From Trichoplax sp. H2 (taxonomy: Eukaryota; Placozoa; Uniplacotomia; Trichoplacea), in assembly GCA_003344405.1 (NCBI GenBank), contig NOWV01000004.1, forward strand, positions 1 through 64,000: a stretch of DNA of 64,000 nucleotides, given 5' to 3'. The position numbers were made by a program, and so were the translations under genes. The notes beneath the pieces were generated by a model that saw only the letters and a list, made by a program, of their open reading frames with translations, was not told the DNA's origin and searched no databases. This document shows positions 25,521 to 43,715 of this stretch, piece by piece; position 1 is the first letter of the stretch; each line of letters starts with the position of its first letter.

Positions 25521-28088
25521 TTAGGCCTTAGATTCTCTATACTTTACCGACTTCTGAGCTTTACATGAACTATTTCCTGAATTCTTTATTATTACACCAT
25601 TTCTATGAGAACTATTTGTTATGACACTAATTTTTGAGCACGATTCGCTATCGATCGCTCTATCAGTTACTGACGGAGAAGCTGAATAAATTTGAGCTAA
25701 TTTATTAGGAGTTTCACATATACTCGTTTCAGTGATATCACTATTGTTCTTTATATTAGGCTTGGCCGTTATCTGACTGTTCACCAAGCGGCTGCTTCTT
25801 GCTTGTAATTGATGATAAGATTCGGCGGTTTTCGCTGTACCAGTTACGGAGATGGATTGATTATTGCCATCAGGTTGTCTCATTCCTTCTTTACTTACAG
25901 AAACAAGTTGATTACAACTTTCATAATCACGTAATGATACCGATGTGACGACAACCTTACGCTTCTCACAGCGAAAAGATCTATTATCTTTTAACTTTTT
26001 TCTATCAGCTCTTGCTAACATCAAGTTGTTTTGTATAGCATAAAATGCCTTGAGTAAATCCTTTCTGTTAAGGAAGTTTCTTTTACGTGCTAACATTAAA
26101 CCATCCAATAACTTTATTATCCCTAAGTCAATTAGTCCATCTTGAATTTTTTTATCGTGTGCGGATAAGTTCCAGATTATTCCAGCGGTATTGACAACAA
26201 TATCCAAATTGGAATGCAATAGCTGCTGCACTAATAATTTCAGGCAATTGCCTTTAAGTAATTTTTCACAATTTTCCGAGCTTTGTGTTAGATGTGTAGA
26301 AAGATTTCTCAGTAAGCCAGTTACGTATATAATTAGCTTTACTTCGTTGCTACAAATCAGTGACATTATTAGGTCTATTCCGTTTACATAAGAAATTATC
26401 GTTTTTTTGCCCTCCTCATGTGCTGAAAAATTCCATAAAGCTGCCAATAAACTTTTATGAGGGCTAGAGTCGGTAAGGCTTTTATTATTCAAGTATTCTA
26501 AAGCTTGTAAGAGGCTGGTCGCGATTCCAGCATCGTTTAGTGCTTGTCTCATGCAATCATTCGATCCTTTCGCTAAGTTACAGCAAACAGTAGCCGCTAA
26601 AGAGATCAGTTTTAAGTATTTACAGTTCAGTTGAGCTTTTAAGGCATTCAGAGCATGTTTCGATGTACAAAACTGCTCCTTACTCCATTGGTTCTTACAT
26701 GTTAAGCTTATAGCGATCCTGTCGGCATACTAAGACGGTCAATAATATAAGACAGGTGAGTCTAAAATTTAGTTACTAAACGATATTGTTCAGATAATAA
26801 AAATTAATTACTATCTTACCGAATATATAGTTCTATTAAGTTCAGGTGAAGCCATCTTTTCGTCGAAAGGATGCATTTCGAAAAGTTCCAAAATATAATA
26901 GCTAGCACCAAGCTGTCGCATTCGATTTACTTCATTATCTTGCTGCAGAAAACCGATTAATTGCTGTAGTGCCATTTTGGCTTTCATTCTACATTCATTT
27001 CTCGGTTCATATGGTTGTTCGCCTCGAAAGTGACGTAAAGCATCACAATAAAGTCGTATTTGATCCAAATGACGAAGGATTTGCGAATCAATTAAGCATG
27101 ATTCATCTGACCGTGACTGCAAGTTAATGATATAGTGTAAAGCCTGAGATACTTTATTTCGAATTACTTCTCTTTCATCTGGATCGTTGAAATAAATAAG
27201 AGCTTCAAAAATTAAATGGGACAATACAGTTTTTAGCATAGGAATCTCTGAACGGGAAAGGTTACTTTTATCTGCCATTCTAAGCATATAATGTACTAAT
27301 TTTTTACCATCATCATTGCCACGCATTTGCTTGCTAATAATTTCATCAGTACTAGTGCTAGTTTCATGGTTAGGTATTATTGAGAAGTCTCGTGTTTCAC
27401 GCCGGCTGCGAACGAACGCTGTTGAAGTTTCATTTGTAGTCGTTTTTAAGTGTGTGATCGAATCTTCCGGAAAACAACTAGTAGTAATCTCCGCAATATT
27501 ATCACCGTGTGTATCGATTCCAGATACAGCACGGAGTTTATGTTCTACTGATACGCTACTTAAATCTGAGACATAATTATCTGCCTTACTCGCGCTAGGA
27601 TAGCGAAGATAGTGATCGTTTCCTGATAAATCTTGATCTTGACTTGTGATATTAGTATCACTACTTTCTTGTAATTCTTTAGATTTCGAATGCAATTCAT
27701 AATTCATGCACTTTCCATAATATGGATCATTTGATCCTGCATGTCTGTGATTGCTATCCGTAATATTGTATTGCCAAACACTGCTATTGCTCCCATGCAA
27801 GGCAACATCGCTCAGAGTAGATGTAACGCGTGCTTTACCAGGCGGATATATTTCGTGGGAATATGTTGCGTTATAAGTTTCATTGCTACTGTAATTATCA
27901 TTTCCATATAAACAAGTCGTATTTTTGAGGGGTAGTATATTCTTATTATCTTTACCATTACTTTGGTGGCATCCAGGGCAATAATTCCGATATTTGTATC
28001 GATTTCCCCCATCGATATAATTGAATGATCCTTCTACTTCTGCGTATATCTTCATTTGTTCCCTTTCGGTTGGATCTCCCGTTGCCAA
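25521..28088 (-). CDS. APC: Short APC-like armadillo protein, 2 coding exons
   Basis: APC scaffolds the beta-catenin destruction complex and binds cytoskeletal partners. Exons in coding order: 26820-28088 and 25521-26729, joined in phase 0, giving 825 residues (human about 2843). Residues 1-300 are Asn/Ser/Thr-rich and low in similarity. HLDQIRLYCDALRHF and MRQLGASYYILELFEM match the start of the APC armadillo region. Armadillo repeats follow: LAALWNFSAHEEGKK, VTGLLRNLSTHLTQ, CLKLLVQQLLHSNLDIVVN, GIIWNLSAHDKKIQD, then LLKAFYAIQNNLMLARADRK. The tail of about 140 residues is Ser/Asn-rich; I see no SAMP motif, no clear 15/20-residue beta-catenin repeats and no SxIP EB1 motif. TSICETPNKLAQIYSAS only faintly recalls a 20-residue repeat. 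Further exons downstream cannot be excluded but the frame ends in TAA. Confidence 0.87.
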
Positions 28089-29094
28089 GTGCCGTTTACC
28101 TATCGAATGTAATTCCTCCTAATTTTAAGAATCAATTAACAAATCTAAATTAGTAAGATAAAGTTGATCTTAAAATATAACAGCTTTCAAGATAACAATC
28201 CTAAAACATTAAAATATACATATATGACGTATTCATATTTATGAATTATGAGCAGAGTTGAAGTTGATATTACGCTAAGACCGTGATTTGCCTATACTAA
28301 GGTTGTTTGTTGATCGTAGAAAAAATTACCGATTGCAACGAATCACTCTCCCACTCTTTTGCGTTTTGCATTGAGAATTTTTATTTAGCCTTCGGTTCTG
28401 CTACAAAAAAATTGAAAACGTTAGTACGATAGAGGTGTTCGCCCAGTGCTAATAGTACATACGTATAGTTTCATGCCGTTCAATTTTTAACGAAACATCA
28501 GATAGTTATTACAACAGGCGTTGTACTGTATTATAATTAGTTAGCTTCGGAAATCAGTTCTTTTTTTGATATGTGGAACTACCCTAGCACACTTTACATA
28601 CTGTACAATAAGTAGTACAATGTCATTACGATTATAATTTTATAAGTATTTGAATTAAATTGTGCAATGCAAAATTGACAGGGTAGTTTGTCACATTGAG
28701 TTTATAATTGCCACAAGATCGAACTAAATACTCTTAGTCCAGTCATTTTGGGATCGCAGTGAATTATACAGTATTACAGTATCAGCTGTAGCTCTTAAGT
28801 CAATGTACAAAGTTAAGTGTTTGTCTATCTATTTACGCAAATACTTTATAAATTTACTTCTTGAAAGCTAACTGCACTGCATGCTCTCATACTGTTATTT
28901 TGAAGCAGATTCAATCTGATACCCGGTTTCTAGACAATTCTTAGGTGATAGGGGTACATACTGTGCAGTTTTTTTAAAGTACTCAACACAGGCTTGCAAC
29001 TATCGAAATGTACAATGCAGTATTGTATGTGTTTGAGTTCTTCCAAGTCGAGGTTATCATACTCTGGTTTGTTCATATGTCAAATAAACAATAT

Positions 29095-29132
29095 CATGGA
29101 CTACTAAATAATCCAGCATTTAGTAGTCCATG
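29095..29132. repeat. Perfect hairpin, 15-bp arms
   Basis: CATGGACTACTAAAT (29095-29109) is exactly mirrored by ATTTAGTAGTCCATG (29118-29132) with an 8-base loop. It shares its outer 12 bases with the hairpin at 29932-29975. This could be a small mobile palindrome or a structured RNA. Confidence 0.9.
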
Positions 29133-29931
29133 GCAATATCAGGGATTACTAGAATAGTATCCGTTTTGACTTCGTAAAAGATTGCAACACTAGACCGGAA
29201 ATTTCACCTCCCAGTGTCAGTTGCTACAAGCAAGGCAGTACCATCAACTTTCAATTTTTTTTCAACTTAGAAGTCCATGGTCGTACATTGCAATCAGTTA
29301 ATTATAGATCAACTCTTCCCACTATCTCACGTAACAAACTCTGTTTATCGCATGATATTGCGATTGTATTACCGTAGAATATAGGGGAAAATATAGAAAA
29401 ATGACACAGTTAAATACAAACATAATAAATAGTTATATTATTATACTATTATTACTCTGTAAATCTCGATTTTCTAAAGCTAGTTCAAAAACGCAGTCGC
29501 TGATATAAATTAGGCACGAAGTAATTAATATTTCAAGGTATCATTAAATGCGATTGTGCAGTAAGATGTTGTCAATGCTATACGCTACTAAAAGGCAATA
29601 CGTATTGCAATGTCGCCTACCCATGGAAAGACGTATAGTATAAGATGGGAGTTTATCCCATCTCGTAACAGTAACAATGTCATTAACTAAGTATAGCAGT
29701 CAATAATTATATAATTGCACGAACAGTATAGTTATATTAGATTCTAGTTCTGCACAATATGTAGATTAGTTCTGATCATCAAGGCTTTCTTTCTTTTTAC
29801 TTCTATGGTTCTGCTAGATTCGACCTCCGTACGCTCTACAGTTAGTTAAGCTTGTACACTTGTAGAGTGTACATTACATGTAATCCTAAAACTCAATTAG
29901 TAAACTTCCATCAGACGTATGTTTCGCTATT

Positions 29932-29975
29932 GCATGGACTACTAACTAGATATATCTGCATCTAGTAGTCCATGC
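29932..29975. repeat. Perfect hairpin, 13-bp arms, same motif
   Basis: GCATGGACTACTA (29932-29944) is mirrored by TAGTAGTCCATGC (29963-29975), with an 18-base spacer that contains an additional TAGA/TCTA pairing. Its outer arm is the same CATGGACTACTA sequence as the hairpin about 840 bases upstream, but the inner sequence differs. Confidence 0.9.
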
Positions 29976-32900
29976 CTGTCGCAAAGGCTTACAGTACAAT
30001 CCTGATATCCCCTACAACAAAATGTGTGCTTTTTCCTGCACATCGTCTACTCTTTCTTTTCGAACTCATCATTTTACACCCATCTTGATTAATTATGATT
30101 CAGTCATGTCTGGTATCGAATTTCTATCTTATCATATATCAGCGTAAACTGTCAATGATATCAAGAAATTGAATCAAGCTCTTGAAAACTAATAAAAACA
30201 GTACAGTCATGTCACAATATCGCGAAGTTTTTTCCCAGTGTAAAAACATGGTAAAAAAATGGCAGGTGCTGATGTTCTGTACTGTGGCGGTATATGTACA
30301 GTAGAAGCACTGGTTGGTAATACTGTCTGTATAGTTATATGTTTCATTACTCCCATACAAGTACATACGCTATAAATGTTGAGCAAATAAACTCGCCGGT
30401 CCAATTTCTTGGTATTAGTGATGAGAGATCTTGACGCCGCTTAGAAATTCATCCGTGTTAAAGAGATAGCATCAATATATATGTATATCTCCGTTAGCGT
30501 AATCCAACGCTCGATTCCTATAATAAGTTCGAGGAAAAGTGTAGTATCAGTTAATGGAGTAAAGAAGGCTCATACCATTCCATTACATTGATCATATTCA
30601 TGATGATTCAATATTAACATTAGGCACCTTCATTTTTACTGTACTGTTTGAAGGTAGTGGTATTATAATTCTTGTTCTCTCTCGATGTTACTCCTGCTTT
30701 CTAATTTTAAGATTCACTCTTTCAACTACCATCAATCCACGATAAAAATTGAGAGAGCCTTTTCCTTATCAGTGTCTCTAGCTTGTAAAAGTAGCCGTGA
30801 CACGGAGTAGACTAAAGTGCTGACGCATCTGCTACAGCAAAATACGTAAACTCGTTAGGTTAGCGATTTGCGTACAAATAGTACATTATTTTAACGTACA
30901 GGTGTATAGTACACTGTTATACACGCGGCCTCGCTATGCTGGACAGTACAGTAGTTAGCCAAATGAGACTAGGTTATAGATTTCATCGCTCTCATCTTAG
31001 CATGATGAGAGAAAACAAAAATTGAATAGACCCACTAACGACTAAAATTAATGTACAGTTTAACCGTACTTGTTATACATACTTTTGTTTATTAGCTCAG
31101 TCAGTGGTCGATCGTACAATATATATTCGTAAGTCCTTTCTAGTCTTGATGTCTTGATGTCTTGTCTTCACAGCATGTCAACAGTATTGCCTATTAAGAA
31201 GAAGAATTATTCATATCAAAAAAGGAATAATACTCAATGACGCAATGCAGTATGATAATGATTGCTGGTAGTGCTATTATGAGTTTGATGGAGTTAGAAT
31301 ACTAGAATCAGCAGGTAGTCCAACATGTTGGAGTCTTTTTATCCTTGATCAGTATGTAACAATAGTCATAAGTAATATACTATGCTCGCTATTGTTTCAT
31401 GAATAATTCACTTTACCAGCACATTTACTTTTAGACTAGCTTTCGCATAACGTTAGGACTGTACAGAAATAAAAAAAAAAATGTACAGTGCTGTTGAGAT
31501 ATCGTGACTACGCTACTAGTTCAGTAGAGGGATTTTCCATTTACACATTCCGTATCAGTTATGGATCAATACAATCAAGGACCACTAGAATCTCATAATT
31601 CTAGTAGCTGAACTTCGTGTCCTCCAGTGTAATGAACAGTAACTTAAATGAATATACTGCAGCGCATATTGATTCTCATAGGGTTCAATTCATTAATTAC
31701 TATATGGCTAATCGCTAACGGTAGTAATCCTAGTTAAGCAACTTTCTGAAAGTTCGGCTACAGTTTTACTCACTCTGGTCCTCTGTTGAAGCTGAAATTC
31801 TGTAGTTGTACTGTAGAGTAATTTTACGTAAATACATTTAGTAAGTCATTATATACGAGTAAACGGATAAACTGCAACCTAAATAAATGTATATAAGATT
31901 AATATTTATGTATATACATACATATACCAGAGTCTCTCCTCTATATTCTAAAATAGTTTAATTGACCATCATGCGTTTTAAAGAGTAATATGGAGATGGT
32001 TACATTGCATAGTGACCCCCTTTAATTAAATAATTACAATACGTCATAAAACAGTACTGTGGATGTTTCGAAGCTTAGAGGATTAAGCAAAGGGCATTTT
32101 TTACCTTAGGTAAGGAGCGAAGAACTGAAATAGGTGGTACTCTACGGAAGTGCAAAAGCACACAGATTAATATCCATAGCCTTAAATTATGGATCTGGGA
32201 CGTTGTATCGAATACTATGATCTCAGTTTAATTTCTATCTTTAATAATAATGTATATAAGTAATATGTATAAAATCTATTACGTTACATTGTATCAATTA
32301 GCTTTTATAAATGAAATATCTATATGTGATTTGAATAATAAAATTCAGTTATGTTACCGATTTGTAAATACTGCAATATCTCATAATCATAAATTGCATA
32401 TTTGTCTTATATCTGACATCCTAGGCTATTCCTACATCGTCCCACACTATATTATAGTGAAGACAATAGTAATGATGATTAGTAAAGAACAATGAATGCT
32501 ATATTATTCATCCGCAATGTTACGATTAGGCACAAAAAAGAGTATCGATAGATATAAATCTTTATAGATAAATACACATGCACGCATATACGTGTATTAG
32601 GATACATAAATAACAGTATATTTGCTATATTACTTGTAATACAGCAAATTGTTCAGTGAATCAAGAGCGCAATAATGATATATCATGAGTTATTTCTAAG
32701 AAAATCGTTAAAGCTGAATTAATAGATACTTTAGACCTAAATAGGGATGATTACCCACTGTTATGCGCTAGGCATCACACAGAGGTAATGGCAAAAATTC
32801 TCAAGCTAAGATTGGTATCCAAAATCACCTGATGAAACAACTACAAAAATACGAATTGGCCCGAATATGTTTACATCTAAATGTATCAAAAATTTAAAAG

Positions 32901-34012
32901 CGGGTCGTTCATATACTGTACTATATATAATACTAGCCAGTCCCGGTTAGCTAGCTGCACATTGCCACTAATGAATTCCGTTGTAATTCCCGCTGTACTG
33001 TATTGATAAGTATTTGACTTAAATACTTTTTACTTAGTTTTTAGTATATATGCGTGTATATTCACAAGCACATTAACTTTTTGACTTAAGCTCAACTCAT
33101 CATAATGATAGCTACAGTTAAAAGAGCTTATACCGATAATGGAACTAAAGCTTTATACTTTTTAAGAGATATAAACTATTGGATATAACTTTCTTTAGAT
33201 ATACATCCATATTTAATATTTTAGCAGAAATCTAGCAACTTTCGTACAATGAGTAGTTATATGCTATTAAGCGAGACATGTGATTAGCCATCTCACGTTA
33301 CTATGCATATTCTGATACTGTATGTGAAGCAGCTTATATAATAATACTTGTAACCATTTGATGCATCACCTATGCTTGACGCAACTCTAGTATCTACATG
33401 CGCTGTGATCGTACATAATAGGCAGGTAGTATAGGTAGACGAACATTAATAGATCAATTCGATCTAATTTATTCCGTAAGAATAATAAAGCTGTACAGTA
33501 GGATACATTCCTGGGTTAGAATTGAACCAAATTAGATGCATCACATATAGAGCAGTGATTGATTCGCAATATGCTTTGCCTTATACAAAAAGTGTTCAAG
33601 TAAATCTACAAGCGCTCGTAGCATTTAAAGTTACTCCTTTATAGTTACGGTCGTGGCTTATAAGCCATAGACGAAGTAAGTATTTGTCTTTCTTTTAATG
33701 ATTTCATTTATAAATAATAGATGTACAGAGATTAGAGTTTGACTTAATATTAAATTCAAGTGACGACAGGATATTATTTTCGCTAGCAACCTGCAGCTTA
33801 AGCCAGTAAAGAATTAGTAATATGATATACTTTGTCATTTTAGTCCCATGATATCTGAAATTATCACCATTCCGTGAGTTTAGGAACTCAGAAATTATTG
33901 TACTGTAAGTAAAGGAAATAAAGAACATTCATGTTACATTTTACAGTATAAGCATATTAATCATTACAGGTAATATAACACACACCTACATTTATACTTA
34001 CATATCTCTATT

Positions 34013-39798
<5,786 letters not shown>

Positions 39799-41765
39799 TA
39801 TTAGACTTGAGCGGAATTGATTTTTGGGATATCAGCTCCCTAAAGAGTAGATGATAATTAAGTAAAACTCGCAATGACTGTTGTGTGCACGAAATAAGAA
39901 AATGAAAGTGTGACATATTAGCTTTACAGCTATTTATTTGAGATAATCATTAAACGAGGAATATAATGCATGAATTCACAATTAATTAGAATCTGCGTAA
40001 AATTTCTATCTACTGTACCTCACTATCATTTAATTTACGAAGAACAACTAAGCTACAATATCATCAAATAACTTCTTGATCCTTTTTAGCGGTGTAATCA
40101 GTAAATTAATTTTGAACTAGTTGAGATCAGCTTTAGCGATTGAAATACTGTACTTATGTATATTATTGACATCGATGGTTAACGTTACAACATAAACCTT
40201 ATGACCGTTTTATAGGAAGATCCTACATTATTTACGTTTTAACACCCTAATAAAGCAACGCTACATCATACTCTAAAGATACAGTAGTACCGCTACTGAA
40301 CAAGAATTGAATGGTGGTACTCGTATGGCATACGGGATTTTGTATATAGGTCGTAACAGTGATATTATAATGATCTTTCATCATCTCTTTCCTGGATATC
40401 AGAACCATAATATAAAGTTGTTCAACTTACACATGGATTTCTAAGAGTATCTACAAGTCCATGACTTAAATGGCGTTCTTTGTAAAAAAATGAAGATATG
40501 TTACCATTTATTTAATTACAATCCTATTCTATGTCTCATTACGTAGTAATCCGATTAGATGGTATAATTTTATATTTATATTTACAATTTGTTAGCCATT
40601 CATCTACCTAAATCATCAGGATCGATTGATAAGTACTGTAAGTGATAGCGATATCTTATATTGCATTCACGCTTCACTGAATTATCCCCGTTTAATACTT
40701 TCTACGACTCGAGTATCTCATATTGTGGCTTTGGAGGTATTGACACTAGTCGTAGGACTGTGATAATGAGGACACGGTATGCCTGATCAAGATCTGGCCA
40801 AATACTACTACACTTTCTTAGGACTACTTCAGTGAAGAGAGAGAGAGAGTCATTTTTTGAAGTAATATGTACTAATATAGCCACACGGTAATGCCGTTCT
40901 ACTATTTGTTTAGTATCCATCCGATTCGGTGAGACCAGCAAGTCAGTAGCGGACAGTGTTGCGTTGGTTTAGCATTTGACATGACTAGTATCAAGTAAAA
41001 TAGGTAGTAGCTGTATAATTAATTAATAGCAACAAACTATAGTAATGTACTGAGTGTATTATTCAGAAGTATGAAAAATGGAAATACTGTACTGTAAATA
41101 TTAAACTACGCATATAAATGTTGCCTTTGGTAGAGAATAGATGTGTGACAGATGTAAAGTGAAAACCAGTATCAAAAATCAACTTGTATAGACAAGACGA
41201 GAGGTTGTAAATTAGTTACATAGAATCAACTACAACATGGCTACCCTCTATACTGTATTAATATCATATATTGCATTCTTGGTCCTGTCCTACCTATACA
41301 GTATACTATGAACTCGTTGATAATAATGAATTAATTTCGTGATACTGGAATAAAATGTTACGACATCCAATTCCATGATTAGCGATTGTACGATTTTTGT
41401 AATAAGACTTGCAAATCCTATATTGTACTGTACTGTGACACCGTTTTGAAAACTTACTATCGATTCAAATTCTTACTTTTCTGCATTAATACTATACCAG
41501 AATGTAAAGACAGCTAAGAATTTCATAGTTTTGTTATAATTCAATCACTACATCGCTACATCTTCTATACGTGTCTCGGCTGCGTCCACATACAGTACTG
41601 TGGTGGTCCGATCAATCTGGTTGATCATTGGACTAGCAGTATAAAATCCCAAAATTGTACTCCTTGTGCGCTAAAAGCTTTAATAATACATATTAGTGAT
41701 GACTAATTAGCATCTTCCTCATTTACCAGATTAACCTTGTCTTTGGAGTATAATTGTTAATTCAC
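39799..41765. other. Non-coding stretch upstream of USP8
   Basis: No gene seen. It should contain the USP8 promoter. Pentamers occur singly (40013, 41090, 41427). A short GA run lies at 40839-40850. The 79-codon frame at 40702-40941 (-) resembles nothing I know. Confidence 0.5.
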
Positions 41766-42490
41766 TTTTACGATTCTTGCAAGCTTGGAAAGTGGTGATA
41801 AAACGTCAACTTCAATTCGTCATCACAATCACGAAATGAGTGAAATTGTGTACTAACTAGTCTAACTGTGGTCGGTAATGTCGGCTGGGTTCAATACAAT
41901 GGTACTGTACAGTGTACAGTACCATTGCATAAGTACTGTACACTGTACACTGTGTGAGTGTACTGTACAGTACAGTATTGAGTCCAATACTGGACACTAA
42001 GTACGGTAGTGTTACAGTGTTACACAGTCAATGTTTGTTGTGGTACTGTATTGGTACATGATTGAATGAGATAATATACTAAAAATAAGGAAATCACGTG
42101 AAATAAAGAAACAAACTAGATTCTCTCTTTTACGATCCTTGCAAGCTTGGAAAGTGGTGATAAAACGTCAACTTCAATTCGCCATCACAATCACGAAATG
42201 AGTGAAATTGTGTACTAACTAGTCTAACTGTGGTCGGTAATGTCGGCTGGGTTCAATACAGTAGTGTACAGTGTACAGTACCATTGCCTGATTACTGTAC
42301 ACTGTACATTGTGTGAATGTACAGTACTGTACAGTATTGAGTCCAATACTGGACACTAAGTACAGTACAGTAGTGTTACAGTGTTACACAGTCAATGTTT
42401 GTTGTGGTACTGTATTGGTACAGTACCACATTGAATGAGATAATATGCTAAAAATAATTTGATCACGTGAAATGGAGAAACAAACTAGAG
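41766..42490. repeat. Tandem duplication, 362-bp unit
   Basis: The block starting TTTTACGATTCTTGCAAGCTT at 41766 is repeated almost exactly from 42128. Shared sequence runs through AAAGTGGTGATAAAACGTC, GTGTACTAACTAGTCTAACT, the pentamer palindromes, and GTTACACAGTCAATGTTTG, ending near ATCACGTGAAAT and ACAAACTAGA. The copies differ mainly by single bases and by pentamer number. In copy 1, 41897-41927 is a near-perfect palindrome (CAATGGTACTGTACA mirrored), which copy 2 has partly lost. The high identity suggests a recent event. Confidence 0.93.
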
Positions 42491-42547
42491 TCTCTATGTA
42501 GACATACTGTAGATTGCGCATACTGTACAAACAAACTACAGTACAGT

Positions 42548-42593
42548 CTGTCTGTAGACATACTGTACTGTACTGTACTGTACTGTACAGTAC
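42548..42593. repeat. (ACTGT)n microsatellite block
   Basis: A run of about five ACTGT pentamers passes into ACAGT, so the block is self-complementary at its right end. It is one of the longest pure runs in the window, similar to the block at 60493-60530. Confidence 0.85.
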
Positions 42594-42637
42594 AACATGT
42601 TTACATTTGCTTTACATTATAAGAATTCTATTGAAAT

Positions 42638-42945
42638 GCTATTATCAATATCAAAACTGTAATCGATTTTATACCAGCATGTAGCAAATGAGCTGAAGAT
42701 TCTATATTAGTAAAAGTAAATTTTAAATAACACTTGAATCATTATATCTACATACTGTATATTCGTAATTCGCAACTTTTTAATATTGCAGAGACATTTT
42801 AGGGATCACGTGAAATGGAGAAACAAACTAGAGTCTAAATTCTAAATTCTATTATCAATATCAAAACTGTATAGATTTCATACCAGCATATAGCTAATGA
42901 GCTGAAGATTCTATATTAGTTAGTAAAAGTAAATTTTAATATATG
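42638..42945. repeat. Two copies of an ~90-bp repeat
   Basis: CTATTATCAATATCAAAACTG is found at about 42639 and again at about 42846. In both copies it is followed by TTATACCAGCATGTAGCAAA (or the close variant), GAGCTGAAGATTCTATATTAG and TAAAAGTAAATTTTAA. Between them lies another copy of GGATCACGTGAAATGGAGAA, the tail of the 362-bp unit. It is probably a fragment of an interspersed repeat, since similar words (TTATACCAACATCTAGC) recur at about 60392. Confidence 0.85.
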
Positions 42946-43715
42946 TGTTCTTTTTAGAGTCAGGCGACACAGAAAAAACAATTTTACAGTAATGCAGGCG
43001 CCCAAACACTATGTCGTATCACTGTATTTTAGGTATACTGTAGATTCTATCATCTCCAGGTGTCTCTGACTTTAACTATATGCAACACTAAAAAAGATTC
43101 TACCATTTTATTCAATAATCAGCTTATAAATCCAGCTTGATGTGGATTAAGTAGTCCATGAGCTTACTAACATAACTGGAAATCACGAATCCAGAATCAA
43201 CTATTTTGCCACGCATACTGTATGAGTATATCCCTTAAATTTGGAAGTATTTGAGGGTTATCGTATGAAGGTTAGACTATATATCACAGTTCGTGTATCT
43301 CATTGATAAGTGTATGCAGAATCATACACTTACTTACACTATGTTGGTTATAACATTCGTGTTCGCACTCTACAGTAATAATAATCATAAGTTTGTAGAT
43401 ATAGCATATAAGGGTCCACACGCACGTAGAATGTGACACTCTAGATGTCAGTCGGCAACATTGGGAATCAAATCAATCCATCAATCAATAAAAGCAATCG
43501 CTTAAACTTTACAACTAAAATTTTCTACGTTCTCACACTATTTTGATTTTCATTTCACAATATGCAAGCATATCCGATTGCGTGCTACATTTTAAATGCA
43601 TTCTAGTCACCAAAAGTTCATGGTTATAAACGTTTTATTAGTGTTTTCGATTTTTGATCCTATCACCAAGTAATTCTTCTTGTACAATTTGTATAGTATC
43701 CAGTGGTATATATTT

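Larger units (their letters stand above)
28089..34012. other. Long non-coding stretch between APC and USP8
   Basis: Nearly 6 kb without a gene I can support. It includes the region upstream of APC and the 3' side of USP8. Two perfect long hairpins sharing a motif lie at 29095-29132 and 29932-29975 (listed separately), and a weaker relative at about 31580-31611. A 45-residue frame (-) ending at 33704 starts with a hydrophobic stretch (MTKYIILLILYWLKLQVAS) that looks like a signal peptide but has no other support. Confidence 0.5.

Noticed and set aside
33704-33838. 45-residue frame (-) with signal-peptide-like start
   Set aside because: The hydrophobic start is suggestive, but there is no cysteine pattern, family match or adjoining exon; chance is as likely.
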